The translations under genes and the position numbers were made by a program. 10,354 nucleotides of DNA from Gammaproteobacteria bacterium (GTDB lineage Bacteria > Pseudomonadota > Gammaproteobacteria > UBA4575). Below, in pieces: positions 1 through 5,200 of the stretch. Location: the NCBI GenBank assembly GCA_028281205.1, contig JANQKJ010000232.1:1-10354 (forward strand), written 5' to 3'. Under the pieces are notes generated by a model. The model was not told where the DNA came from, did no database searches, and saw nothing but the letters and a program-made list of their open reading frames with translations. The number at the start of each line of letters is the position of its first letter. The first letter of the stretch is position 1.

Positions 1-469
1 ACTTGGCATTACAATTCATGGCGGCTCTGCGGGAGGCATGTTGATTGGTGCGGTCATTAACCTCAGACCGGATTTATTTCGCTCGGCCATTGCTGATGTG
101 CCGTTTGTAGATGTACTCAACACCATGTGTGATGACACTCTGCCACTGACCCCACCAGAATGGCCTGAATGGGGTAACCCTATCAAGTCTAAAGACGACT
201 ATGATTACATTAAAAGTTACTCCCCTTACGACAACATTCAAGCACAAGCGTACCCACATTTATTAATTACCGCGGGGCTTACCGACCCGCGTGTCACCTA
301 CTGGGAACCTGCCAAGTGGGCAGCGAAATTACGCGCCACCAAAGCAGATGAAAATATCGTACTGTTAAAGACTAATATGGATGCCGGCCATGCTGGGGCA
401 TCAGGCCGCTTTGATAGTCTCAAGGAAGTGGCTTTAATGTACGCCTTTGTCATAAAGCTGCGTGAATAG
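1..469 (+). CDS. ptrB: Oligopeptidase B (S9A serine peptidase), C-terminal part, 5' truncated
   Basis: This is the C-terminal ~155 residues of a prolyl-oligopeptidase-family enzyme; the reading frame is open from base 2, so the gene begins outside the window. Oligopeptidase B is a cytosolic serine endopeptidase that cuts short peptides after Arg or Lys. The whole catalytic triad is visible: the nucleophile Ser in GGSAGG (codon 26-28), an Asp in TAGLTDPRVTYWEP, and the His in MDAGHAGASGRF. The blocks VPFVDVLNTM, PLTPPEWPEWGNP, SYSPYDNIQAQAYPHLL and YWEPAKWAAKLR match remembered E. coli PtrB closely, which separates it from prolyl oligopeptidase. It ends with Arg-Glu and lacks the short C-terminal tail of the E. 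coli protein. The stop codon lies inside the loop and stem of a probable terminator. Function is well supported by family; only the N-terminal propeller is unseen. Confidence 0.93.
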   Translation, partial: LGITIHGGSAGGMLIGAVINLRPDLFRSAIADVPFVDVLNTMCDDTLPLTPPEWPEWGNPIKSKDDYDYIKSYSPYDNIQAQAYPHLLITAGLTDPRVTYWEPAKWAAKLRATKADENIVLLKTNMDAGHAGASGRFDSLKEVALMYAFVIKLRE

Positions 470-479
470 CTTTTTTTTT
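454..479 (+). terminator. Probable rho-independent terminator of ptrB
   Basis: A six-base-pair stem, AAAGCT (454-459) with AGCTTT (468-473) around an eight-base loop, runs straight into nine T residues (471-479). The ptrB stop codon TAG (467-469) lies within the structure. The stem is short and poor in GC, so termination may be partial, but the T-run and position are as expected. Confidence 0.5.
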
Positions 480-572
480 AACCGATTCTAATAGCCAAAT
501 ATGTGCAAAACTTGGAGATGTTTTTTAACTAATTGTTTTAACTCGCTATTTTTATATTAAGAGAATTTGATA

Positions 573-584
573 AAAGCATGCTTT
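573..584. repeat. 12-bp perfect palindrome AAAGCATGCTTT
   Basis: AAAGCATGCTTT is self-complementary over all 12 bases and lies in the AT-rich leader between ptrB and the small gene at 698. It could be an operator for a dimeric regulator. It is too short and lacks a T-run to be a terminator. Function is not known. Confidence 0.4.
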
Positions 585-599
585 ATGAGGAATTTATAC

Positions 600-623
600 T
601 AGACATGAGCTGTTAGATGTCTA
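600..623. repeat. Inverted repeat TAGACAT-N10-ATGTCTA upstream of the small gene
   Basis: Two perfect 7-base arms (600-606 and 617-623) are separated by 10 bases, one helical turn between the inner ends. The repeat ends about 30 bp upstream of the TATAAT at 653-658, so it sits just above the expected -35 region, a usual place for an activator or repressor site. No T-run follows, which argues against a terminator. The role is inferred. Confidence 0.4.
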
Positions 624-629
624 AAATGA

Positions 630-658
630 CCAATCTTTTTAGCGAAGCCTAATATAAT
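630..658 (+). promoter_or_regulatory. Candidate sigma-70 promoter for the small gene at 698
   Basis: A consensus -10 hexamer TATAAT lies at 653-658, about 40 bp upstream of the ATG at 698. No convincing TTGACA-like -35 is found 16-18 bp upstream; that stretch reads roughly ACCAATC. The promoter may therefore rely on an activator, possibly at the inverted repeat just upstream. An A/G-rich ribosome binding site AAAGGG (685-690) precedes the start codon by 7 bases. Confidence 0.4.
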
Positions 659-697
659 AATAGTTCGCATAAGTCCAAGGAACGAAAGGGAACCTCA

Positions 698-913
698 ATG
701 ACGAATGAAAACCTCATCAAACGCGATGAAGATACAGGCTATATTATTGCCTGGAAGCACAAATACGATTTTGAAACAGGCAAATTCGACGAACAAATGA
801 CTTACGGTGAAGCATGTAAGAAATGTGAAGAACTCATCGCAAGCGATTCTGAAAAAACATACTGGCCTGAAAAAGCCAAACCAGCCCCTGAGTGGCACAT
901 AATTTATAGCTAA
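698..913 (+). CDS. Small hypothetical protein (71 aa) with a CxxC motif
   Basis: I do not recognise this family. The protein is soluble-looking, rich in Lys and Glu, and has no signal peptide or membrane segment. Residues 36-50 (YGEACKKCEELIASD) look like an amphipathic helix carrying a CxxC pair, Cys40 and Cys43, which could bind a metal or act in redox, but two cysteines alone do not establish either. Aromatic residues cluster at the C-terminus (Tyr55-Trp56, Trp67, Tyr70). The call as a real gene rests on a good ribosome binding site, a nearby TATAAT, ordinary codon use, and a position filling the gap between flanking genes. It is convergent with pdxH, with only 4 bp between the stop codons. 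The antisense open frame over the same bases has no such support. Confidence 0.7.
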   Translation: MTNENLIKRDEDTGYIIAWKHKYDFETGKFDEQMTYGEACKKCEELIASDSEKTYWPEKAKPAPEWHIIYS

Positions 914-917
914 TTGT

Positions 918-1583
918 TTACGGAGACAGCCTTTCTATCACCCAGTCTCCGTCAGCCCCTTTATTATATTTTAAGCGATCATGAAGACGGTTGGGCCTGC
1001 CCTGCCAAAACTCTATCGCGCTCGGGATTAAACGATAACCCCCCCAGAAACCTGGTCTTGGAATAACTACTAGGTCTTTATATTTTTCCTCAACATTTGC
1101 AATCTCGTCCCGCAAAGCTTGATAAGAATTCATTGGCTTACTCTGTTCAGATGCAATCGCACCAATCTGACTTCCACGTGGTCGTGATTTGAAATAATCA
1201 TCACTTTCCTGTGCACTTACTTTCACAACTTCTCCCTCAACCCGTACTTGACGTTCTAATGCTCCCCACCAAAAACATAACGCTGCCTGGTTATACTCAG
1301 ACAAATCTTGCGCTTTGCGGCTGTCATAGTTGGTAAAAAATACAAACCCTCTGTCATCAAGCCCTTTGAGTAACACCATGCGGGATGACAAACCTTCATG
1401 TTGCGAATAGGTTGCTAAATTCATTGCTGTAGGCTCAATAATATTCTCTGTCGCCACAGCCTCATCTAACCAATATTTGAATTGCTGAATTGGATCTTTA
1501 TCTAGCTCAGACATAATCAACTTCCCTACTTTATAGTCTTTTCTATCATCCAAAAAATTTTTATTAGAATTATTATTGTTCAT
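918..1583 (-). CDS. pdxH: Pyridoxamine 5'-phosphate oxidase
   Basis: The 221-residue protein is PdxH, the FMN enzyme that oxidises pyridoxine or pyridoxamine 5'-phosphate to pyridoxal 5'-phosphate with O2, releasing H2O2, in the cytosol. E. coli PdxH is 218 residues. Visible family motifs are the phosphate/FMN strand SRMVLLK (67-73), FFTNYDSRKAQDL (82-94), LERQVRVEG (109-117), SRPRGSQIGA (133-142), the FWGG loop (179-182), EFWQG (191-195) and RLHDR (199-203), which are the FMN and substrate contacts of the family. The N-terminus is an unusual Asn-rich stretch (MNNNNSNKN). There is no clear ribosome binding site before the ATG at 1583, so the start is slightly uncertain, although the conserved Tyr-x-x-Gly-x-Leu region begins at residue 17 and must be included. 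It diverges from the DUF2835 gene over a very short gap. Confidence 0.95.
   Translation of the reverse strand: MNNNNSNKNFLDDRKDYKVGKLIMSELDKDPIQQFKYWLDEAVATENIIEPTAMNLATYSQHEGLSSRMVLLKGLDDRGFVFFTNYDSRKAQDLSEYNQAALCFWWGALERQVRVEGEVVKVSAQESDDYFKSRPRGSQIGAIASEQSKPMNSYQALRDEIANVEEKYKDLVVIPRPGFWGGYRLIPSAIEFWQGRPNRLHDRLKYNKGADGDWVIERLSP
920..952. terminator. Hairpin at the convergent pdxH / small-gene junction, possible weak terminator
   Basis: ACGGAGAC (920-927) pairs perfectly with GTCTCCGT (945-952), an 8-bp stem with a 17-base loop, spanning the pdxH stop codon and last codons. It lies 7 bases after the stop of the plus-strand gene. No clean T-run follows in either direction, so factor-independent termination is doubtful; RNA protection or transcript separation is an alternative. 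Confidence 0.3.
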
Positions 1584-1610
1584 TGTATTATGAGTTATAT
1601 TGAAATTGTT

Positions 1611-1832
1611 ATGAATTCTATTATTGTATCGTTAGCTATTAATTCCGCAGAGTTCTCACGATTGTATCGCGGTGAGGCGCACGAAGTAATTTGTACAGCG
1701 AAAGATGGACGTACAGTTAGGTTCCCTGCTAGCAAATTAAGGCAATTTCTCACCCACGACGGAATCTATGGCGATTTTAAAATCTACTTTTCTTCGGAAA
1801 ATCGGCTAGTGAAAATTGAAAAACTAGGATAA
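1611..1832 (+). CDS. DUF2835 family protein
   Basis: A 73-residue protein of the DUF2835 family, small cytosolic proteins of Gammaproteobacteria with no established function. Recognisable family features are MNSIIVSLAI at the start, EFSRLYRGEA, CTAKDGRTVRFPASKLRQF, and the THDGIYGDFKIYF block leading to a short C-terminal strand. It looks like a compact all-beta or alpha/beta fold without membrane segments or cysteine pairs. I chose the ATG at 1611 because homologues begin at about this residue; an in-frame ATG at 1590 would add seven residues with no better ribosome binding site. Only 27 bp separate this start from the divergent pdxH start. The gene converges with the DCC-family gene, leaving 47 bp between stops. 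Confidence 0.85.
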   Translation: MNSIIVSLAINSAEFSRLYRGEAHEVICTAKDGRTVRFPASKLRQFLTHDGIYGDFKIYFSSENRLVKIEKLG

Positions 1833-1879
1833 CTCTAAATACCGACATTCTAACGCAAAATTGCATTTATTGTCTGACA

Positions 1880-2248
1880 TTAGTTAATTTTACAATGTTG
1901 ATTTTTTCTATAGCGCCAAGCAGCAAAGTATTTATAGAAAAACTCCATAATAGGTAGTAGGCGTAATTTTGATACTAACCAAGCCAGACGATTGTAATAG
2001 CGCAAAGAACCCCAAATCAATACAAACACCGCAGCACCACTCACTACTGTTCCATCACTGTTTATTGCATGGATACGGCGTAACAATGTTTCTTTACTTA
2101 GACCATATGACTGTATTGTGTTCCAATGCGCATGGATGCCTAGCCAATCAATATCATGCACAGGCTTTATTTTTTTATAATGTTCTATTTCTGCATCACA
2201 AAGCGGACACGAATCATCATAAAAGACCACATGAGGTTGCGCATTCAT
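1880..2248 (-). CDS. DCC-family (DUF393) thiol-disulfide oxidoreductase-like protein
   Basis: A 122-residue protein of the DCC family (DUF393), named for a thioredoxin-fold N-terminus carrying Asp and two Cys. The diagnostic motif is YDDSCPLCDAEI near the N-terminus, with the redox pair Cys14 and Cys17. The family is predicted to act in thiol-disulfide exchange, but substrates are mostly unknown. The later GSLRYYNRLAWLVSKLRLLPIMEFFYKYFAAWRYR part (split across residues ~80-115) is the hydrophobic and basic C-terminal region usual for the family. It is the last gene of the response regulator-kinase operon: a strong ribosome binding site AAGGAAG (complement of 2256-2262) lies 7 bases before the ATG, and only 24 bp separate it from the kinase stop. 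That context suggests a redox role linked to the two-component system, which is inference. Confidence 0.85.
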   Translation of the reverse strand: MNAQPHVVFYDDSCPLCDAEIEHYKKIKPVHDIDWLGIHAHWNTIQSYGLSKETLLRRIHAINSDGTVVSGAAVFVLIWGSLRYYNRLAWLVSKLRLLPIMEFFYKYFAAWRYRKNQHCKIN

Positions 2249-2272
2249 TACTAATCTTCCTTAATAAAAAAT

Positions 2273-3274
2273 TTACAAATCCAATGTCACTCTAAGACCG
2301 GATTGTTTGTATTCGAGATGTATATCTGCTTTATGTAATTTCAATACCGCATTCACCAGACTTAATCCCAAACCAGCCCCTTGTAACGCTTGCTGATCAG
2401 GGTCACGGTAGAAACGCTCGAATACTTTATTTCTAGATTTTACTGGAATGCCTGGGCCATTGTCGTCAACATGTACTTTACATCGCCCATTAACCACTTC
2501 CAGTTGTACCTGTATATGTCCGCCTTCAGGGGTAAATTTAATAGCATTATCCAGCAAATTGGCAATCACCTGAAACATCAAGTCCCGATCCCCACGATAA
2601 CTAGCCGGCACAGTTGTTACAGTGATAGTTTGCTGCTTTTCAAAAGCTAACGGGTCATATAAACCAACTGCATCTTCTATTAAGGCCTGCAAATCAAACT
2701 CAACAAATTTTAATTGCTGACGTCCAGACTCTATACTCGAGAGGCTTAACAAGGAATTAAATGTTTTAAGCAGGCCATCTACTTCAGTAACCAACTTATC
2801 GTCTTTCTCTGCATCAAGCTTATTACGCAGACGCGCAAGCGGTGTTCTTAAATCATGCGCGATTGTATCAGTAATATGCTGGACACCCGACATAAGCTGT
2901 TCAATTTTATCTAACATACTGTTGAGCACCTGGGAAAGAAAACTTAAATCGTCCCAGCGCGAATCAATTTTGAGGCGTTTAGTTAAATCACCTGTAGACA
3001 TAATCTCATTGGCGGTATCGGCAATACGATTAATGCGCGTGACAACAAAAATACTAATTAGATAACTTGCCAGTACCAGCAATAGCAAAGGCAGCACACC
3101 CGCAACTACTAACAATACAATGAGTATTTTGATGTCGTCACTATTTGGCTGCAGATAAAGATATAGAGAAGCACTCAGGCAAAGTGTAGAAAATAATAAT
3201 AGCAACAAAAAAAGATTTGCTGCTTTAAAACTAGAACTTTTTTTATATTCTCGCGTTGTATTCGAGCTAGGCAT
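2273..3274 (-). CDS. Membrane sensor histidine kinase (HAMP-HisKA-HATPase), short-loop type
   Basis: A 333-residue inner-membrane histidine kinase, partner of the response regulator immediately upstream. Order from the N-terminus: a polar Ser/Thr/Lys-rich start, first membrane segment (~21-42), a loop of only about seven residues (PNSDDIK), second membrane segment (~50-78), HAMP (~79-131), HisKA with phospho-acceptor His140 in AHDLRTPLARL, and HATPase with N-box NLLDNAIKF (Asn239/Asn243), DDNGPGIP, FERFYR and GAGLGLSLV (299-307). All catalytic motifs are intact. The nearly absent periplasmic domain is unlike the usual CusS/QseC-type kinase and suggests sensing in the membrane or through a partner. 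I use the ATG at 3274, overlapping the regulator stop by 8 nt (ATGCCTAG), which fits translational coupling; a GTG at 3298 would add eight residues. Confidence 0.93.
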   Translation of the reverse strand: MPSSNTTREYKKSSSFKAANLFLLLLLFSTLCLSASLYLYLQPNSDDIKILIVLLVVAGVLPLLLLVLASYLISIFVVTRINRIADTANEIMSTGDLTKRLKIDSRWDDLSFLSQVLNSMLDKIEQLMSGVQHITDTIAHDLRTPLARLRNKLDAEKDDKLVTEVDGLLKTFNSLLSLSSIESGRQQLKFVEFDLQALIEDAVGLYDPLAFEKQQTITVTTVPASYRGDRDLMFQVIANLLDNAIKFTPEGGHIQVQLEVVNGRCKVHVDDNGPGIPVKSRNKVFERFYRDPDQQALQGAGLGLSLVNAVLKLHKADIHLEYKQSGLRVTLDL

Positions 3275-3944
3275 CTTCAATGATGTACCCTGAACCACGC
3301 TTGGTTTTAATCAGATATTGGGGGTCTTCACTATCTATCTTATGACGCAGCCGACTGACATGCACATCAATCACATTGGTTTGCGGGTCAAAATGATAAT
3401 CCCACACATACTCGAGCAACATAGTACGTGTAACAACCTGCCCTTTATTCCTTAGCAAGTATTCTAGTAACCTAAACTCAGTTGCCTGTAATGGAATATC
3501 ACGCTCACCGCGCGTGGCTTCACGCTTAAGCAGGTCCAGTTCCACATCTCGCGCTTTCAATGTAATTTCAGAATCGTTAGTGTTCTGATTCCTTCGGTAC
3601 AATGCTTCAATACGCGCAGTAAGTTCTGAAAAAGCAAATGGTTTTACCAGGTAGTCATCACCGCCCGAGCGCAAACCTTTTACTCGGTCATCAACCTCGC
3701 CTAAAGCACTGAATATTAATATCGGTGTTGAGTTGCCCGCCCCTCTCAAAGTCTTGATAATGGTTAGACCATCCACTTCAGGCAACATGCGATCAATCAG
3801 CATAACATCATATTTTTCTGTCATAGCCAGGAACAGCCCATCCTTACCATTCTTGGCAGCATCGACAACGTGGCCTTCTTCAGACAAACCCTTTAACAGG
3901 TAATCCATCAACTCTTGATCATCTTCGATACATAAGATTCGCAT
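3267..3944 (-). CDS. OmpR/PhoB-family response regulator
   Basis: A 225-residue transcription regulator with an N-terminal receiver and C-terminal winged-helix DNA-binding domain. In the receiver, the acidic pair is in CIEDDQEL, the phosphorylated Asp51 is in MLIDRMLPEVDG, a Ser occupies the usual Thr/Ser switch position (IFSALG), and Lys101 is in LVKPF. In the effector domain, LQATEFRLLEYLL, the recognition helix region TNVIDVHVSRLRHKI and the wing TKRGSGYII match the CusR/CopR-like branch of OmpR regulators. The ATG at 3944 is chosen because it opens directly into the first receiver strand (MRILCIEDD); a TTG at 3950 is a weaker option. It is first in the operon with the kinase and the DCC protein, and diverges from the eight-gene lipid operon, whose promoter region it could bind. 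The symbol and signal cannot be assigned. Confidence 0.95.
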   Translation of the reverse strand: MRILCIEDDQELMDYLLKGLSEEGHVVDAAKNGKDGLFLAMTEKYDVMLIDRMLPEVDGLTIIKTLRGAGNSTPILIFSALGEVDDRVKGLRSGGDDYLVKPFAFSELTARIEALYRRNQNTNDSEITLKARDVELDLLKREATRGERDIPLQATEFRLLEYLLRNKGQVVTRTMLLEYVWDYHFDPQTNVIDVHVSRLRHKIDSEDPQYLIKTKRGSGYIIEDA

Positions 3945-4024
3945 ATTCAAGCAATTCCAAATTTAACTTATTATCTATATCGACCCATCATACTCATATC
4001 TAATGTACTGCCTATCAATCCAAC

Positions 4025-4040
4025 ATTAAATATATTTAAT
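4025..4040. repeat. 16-bp perfect palindrome ATTAAATATATTTAAT in divergent intergenic region
   Basis: The 16 bases are fully self-complementary. They lie 67 bp upstream of the chalcone-isomerase-like start and 80 bp upstream of the response regulator start. Pure A/T palindromes arise by chance more readily than mixed ones, so this alone is modest evidence for an operator; its closeness to the next two repeats strengthens it. Confidence 0.4.
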
Positions 4041-4044
4041 ATTC

Positions 4045-4055
4045 CGGACAGTCCG
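4045..4055. promoter_or_regulatory. Candidate operator CGGAC-A-GTCCG
   Basis: A GC-rich inverted repeat with two 5-bp arms around one base stands out in otherwise A/T-rich intergenic DNA. It is 5 bp from the A/T palindrome and touches the GACTAT direct repeats. It is a plausible protein-binding site for control of one or both divergent operons; the binding protein is not known. Confidence 0.4.
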
Positions 4056-4081
4056 ACTATAAGCTGACTATGAAATCATAG
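4055..4081. promoter_or_regulatory. GACTAT direct repeats and CTATGA-AA-TCATAG inverted repeat, candidate regulator/promoter site
   Basis: GACTAT occurs at 4055-4060 and again at 4066-4071, an 11-bp spacing like the tandem half-sites bound by OmpR-family dimers. The second copy overlaps a perfect inverted repeat, CTATGA (4068-4073) and TCATAG (4076-4081). Possible -10 sequences for the plus-strand operon (TATAAG 4058-4063 or TATGAA 4069-4074) lie in the same stretch, without a good -35, as is common for activated promoters. I infer that the adjacent response regulator binds here; nothing in the sequence proves it. Confidence 0.35.
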
Positions 4082-4107
4082 CTACATTAGAAATAAATTA
4101 TCTGCCC

Positions 4108-4662
4108 ATGCATAAAATATCTTATATATTGTTGTTATCACTATTAACAAGCTTCGCTTGTGCACAAGCAGCCAATGAATCTATCAACGAGCTACCTGAA
4201 TACATCATGGCTGACTGGGAACACACACAACAACTTGGCGAAGCAAGATTCTCGCGCTTTGGCATACACATCTATGATGCCTCATTCTGGTCTCTAAGTG
4301 CGAATAACGAAGCGAACAAGCAGCAACACTCAACTGCACTGGCCATACAATATGCGCGCAACATAAAAGCCAAACGCTTATTGTCCAGTACACTCAAGGA
4401 ATGGAAGCGACTCGGATTTGCAAACCAACACCCATTAGACGCATGGTTAAGCTTGCTAAAAGAAATCTGGCCCGATGTAAAACCAGGGGATCGCTTGATT
4501 TTTATCTCCAGCGAAGATGGCAGCAACGCTTTTTATTCCAACCACAAAAAACTCGGCAGCATTGATGACAAACAATTCAGTTCAGCATTTTTAGATATCT
4601 GGCTAAGCCCAAATGCCAAATACCAGAAACACAGAAAGGAGTTACTCGGTGAAACACTATAA
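4108..4662 (+). CDS. Exported chalcone-isomerase-like protein
   Basis: A 184-residue protein of the bacterial chalcone-isomerase-like family (Chalcone_3 type). It has a type I signal peptide (residues 1-21, hydrophobic core ILLLSLLTSFA, likely cleavage after AQA), so the mature protein should be periplasmic. The mature part shows family features: GEARFSRFGIHIYDASFW, a central IQYARNIKAKRLLSSTLKEWKRLG helix region (two segments, ~80-105), VKPGDRLIF and the final FLDIWLSPNAKYQKHRKELLG. Plant members of this fold include non-catalytic fatty-acid-binding proteins, so acyl-chain or lipid binding is more likely than flavonoid chemistry, but this is inference. It is first in the eight-gene operon and overlaps the next gene by 14 nt. 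No strong ribosome binding site precedes the ATG; the start is set by the signal peptide. Confidence 0.8.
   Translation: MHKISYILLLSLLTSFACAQAANESINELPEYIMADWEHTQQLGEARFSRFGIHIYDASFWSLSANNEANKQQHSTALAIQYARNIKAKRLLSSTLKEWKRLGFANQHPLDAWLSLLKEIWPDVKPGDRLIFISSEDGSNAFYSNHKKLGSIDDKQFSSAFLDIWLSPNAKYQKHRKELLGETL
4636..4641 (+). promoter_or_regulatory. Ribosome binding site AAGGAG fixing the GTG start of the DUF3833 gene
   Basis: AAGGAG ends 7 bases before the GTG at 4649, inside the coding sequence of the preceding gene. It decides for GTG at 4649 over longer in-frame starts such as the ATG at 4613, and the resulting protein begins directly with a lipoprotein signal peptide. Confidence 0.75.
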
Positions 4663-5200
4663 GTTTGTTTTTTTCACTGCTTGTTTGGCAGCAGTGATCA
4701 GTTTATCAAGTTGTAGCTCGACGCTGGAAGACTACCAGGGAAGCACCCCGGAATTTGACTTGAAAGAATATTTTACCGGCGACCTAAAAGGTTGGGGTTT
4801 AGTTAAGAACTGGAAAGGTGAAGTCATAGAAAGATTTAGCGTCGACTTAAATGGCAGTTGGGAAAATGACAAAGGCCGCCTATATGAGCTTTTCACGTAT
4901 GCCGATGGACGCACACAGGAACGTATTTGGAGACTACAAAAACAGGATGACAACACAAGTATAGGTGAAGCTGATGATGTCATTGGCATCGCAACAGGCA
5001 AACAAGCCGGCTTCGCTTTTAATTGGAGCTACCAGTTACAAATTGATACTGAAGACGGACCAATCGTAGTAACCCTCAACGATTGGCTGTATCAAATCAA
5101 CAGTGAAGCTCTGGTGAGCGAAGCACAAATAAAAAAATTCGGTCTCAATGTCGGCGAAGTTCTAGTTTTTATTGTGAAACAGGAAGCATCACATGGATAA
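4649..5200 (+). CDS. DUF3833 family lipoprotein
   Basis: A 183-residue protein of the DUF3833 family, function unknown. The N-terminus is a lipoprotein signal peptide: charged start VKHYK, hydrophobic core, and lipobox LSSC with the lipidated Cys22 followed by Ser, which predicts sorting to the outer membrane. Family features are PEFDLKEYFTGDLKGWGLV, a strand series including FSVDLNGSWENDKGRLYELF, ERIWRLQK, and NDWLYQINSEALVSEAQIKKFG near the C-terminus; the many alternating strands suggest a lipocalin-like beta barrel, though I cannot confirm this. It overlaps the upstream gene by 14 nt and the downstream NTF2-like gene by 8 nt. Its steady presence with CFA-synthase-like and DUF1365 genes in such clusters (from memory) suggests a role in handling or sensing the modified lipid. 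Confidence 0.85.
   Translation: MKHYKFVFFTACLAAVISLSSCSSTLEDYQGSTPEFDLKEYFTGDLKGWGLVKNWKGEVIERFSVDLNGSWENDKGRLYELFTYADGRTQERIWRLQKQDDNTSIGEADDVIGIATGKQAGFAFNWSYQLQIDTEDGPIVVTLNDWLYQINSEALVSEAQIKKFGLNVGEVLVFIVKQEASHG

Noticed and set aside
695..898. Antisense 67-codon open frame opposite the small gene, with an apparently Phe/Cys-rich product
   Set aside because: The plus-strand frame has the AAAGGG ribosome binding site and TATAAT; the Phe-rich product is the mirror of Lys/Glu-rich codons.
1852..1861. GCAA-AA-TTGC hairpin between the DUF2835 and DCC genes as bidirectional terminator
   Set aside because: The stem is four base pairs with a two-base loop, too small to form stably, and no proper T-run follows.
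1969..2295. Plus-strand 108-codon open frame opposite the DCC-family gene
   Set aside because: The minus-strand frame carries the clear YDDSCPLC family motif and a strong ribosome binding site; the plus frame shows no domain.
3275..3298. GTG start for the histidine kinase, adding eight residues
   Set aside because: It would overlap the regulator by 32 nt, while the ATG at 3274 overlaps by 8 nt and fits coupling. Neither has a strong ribosome binding site, so the choice is not certain.
4272..4526. Antisense open frame within the chalcone-isomerase-like gene
   Set aside because: It has no ribosome binding site or recognisable domain and lies wholly opposite a gene with a signal peptide and family motifs.
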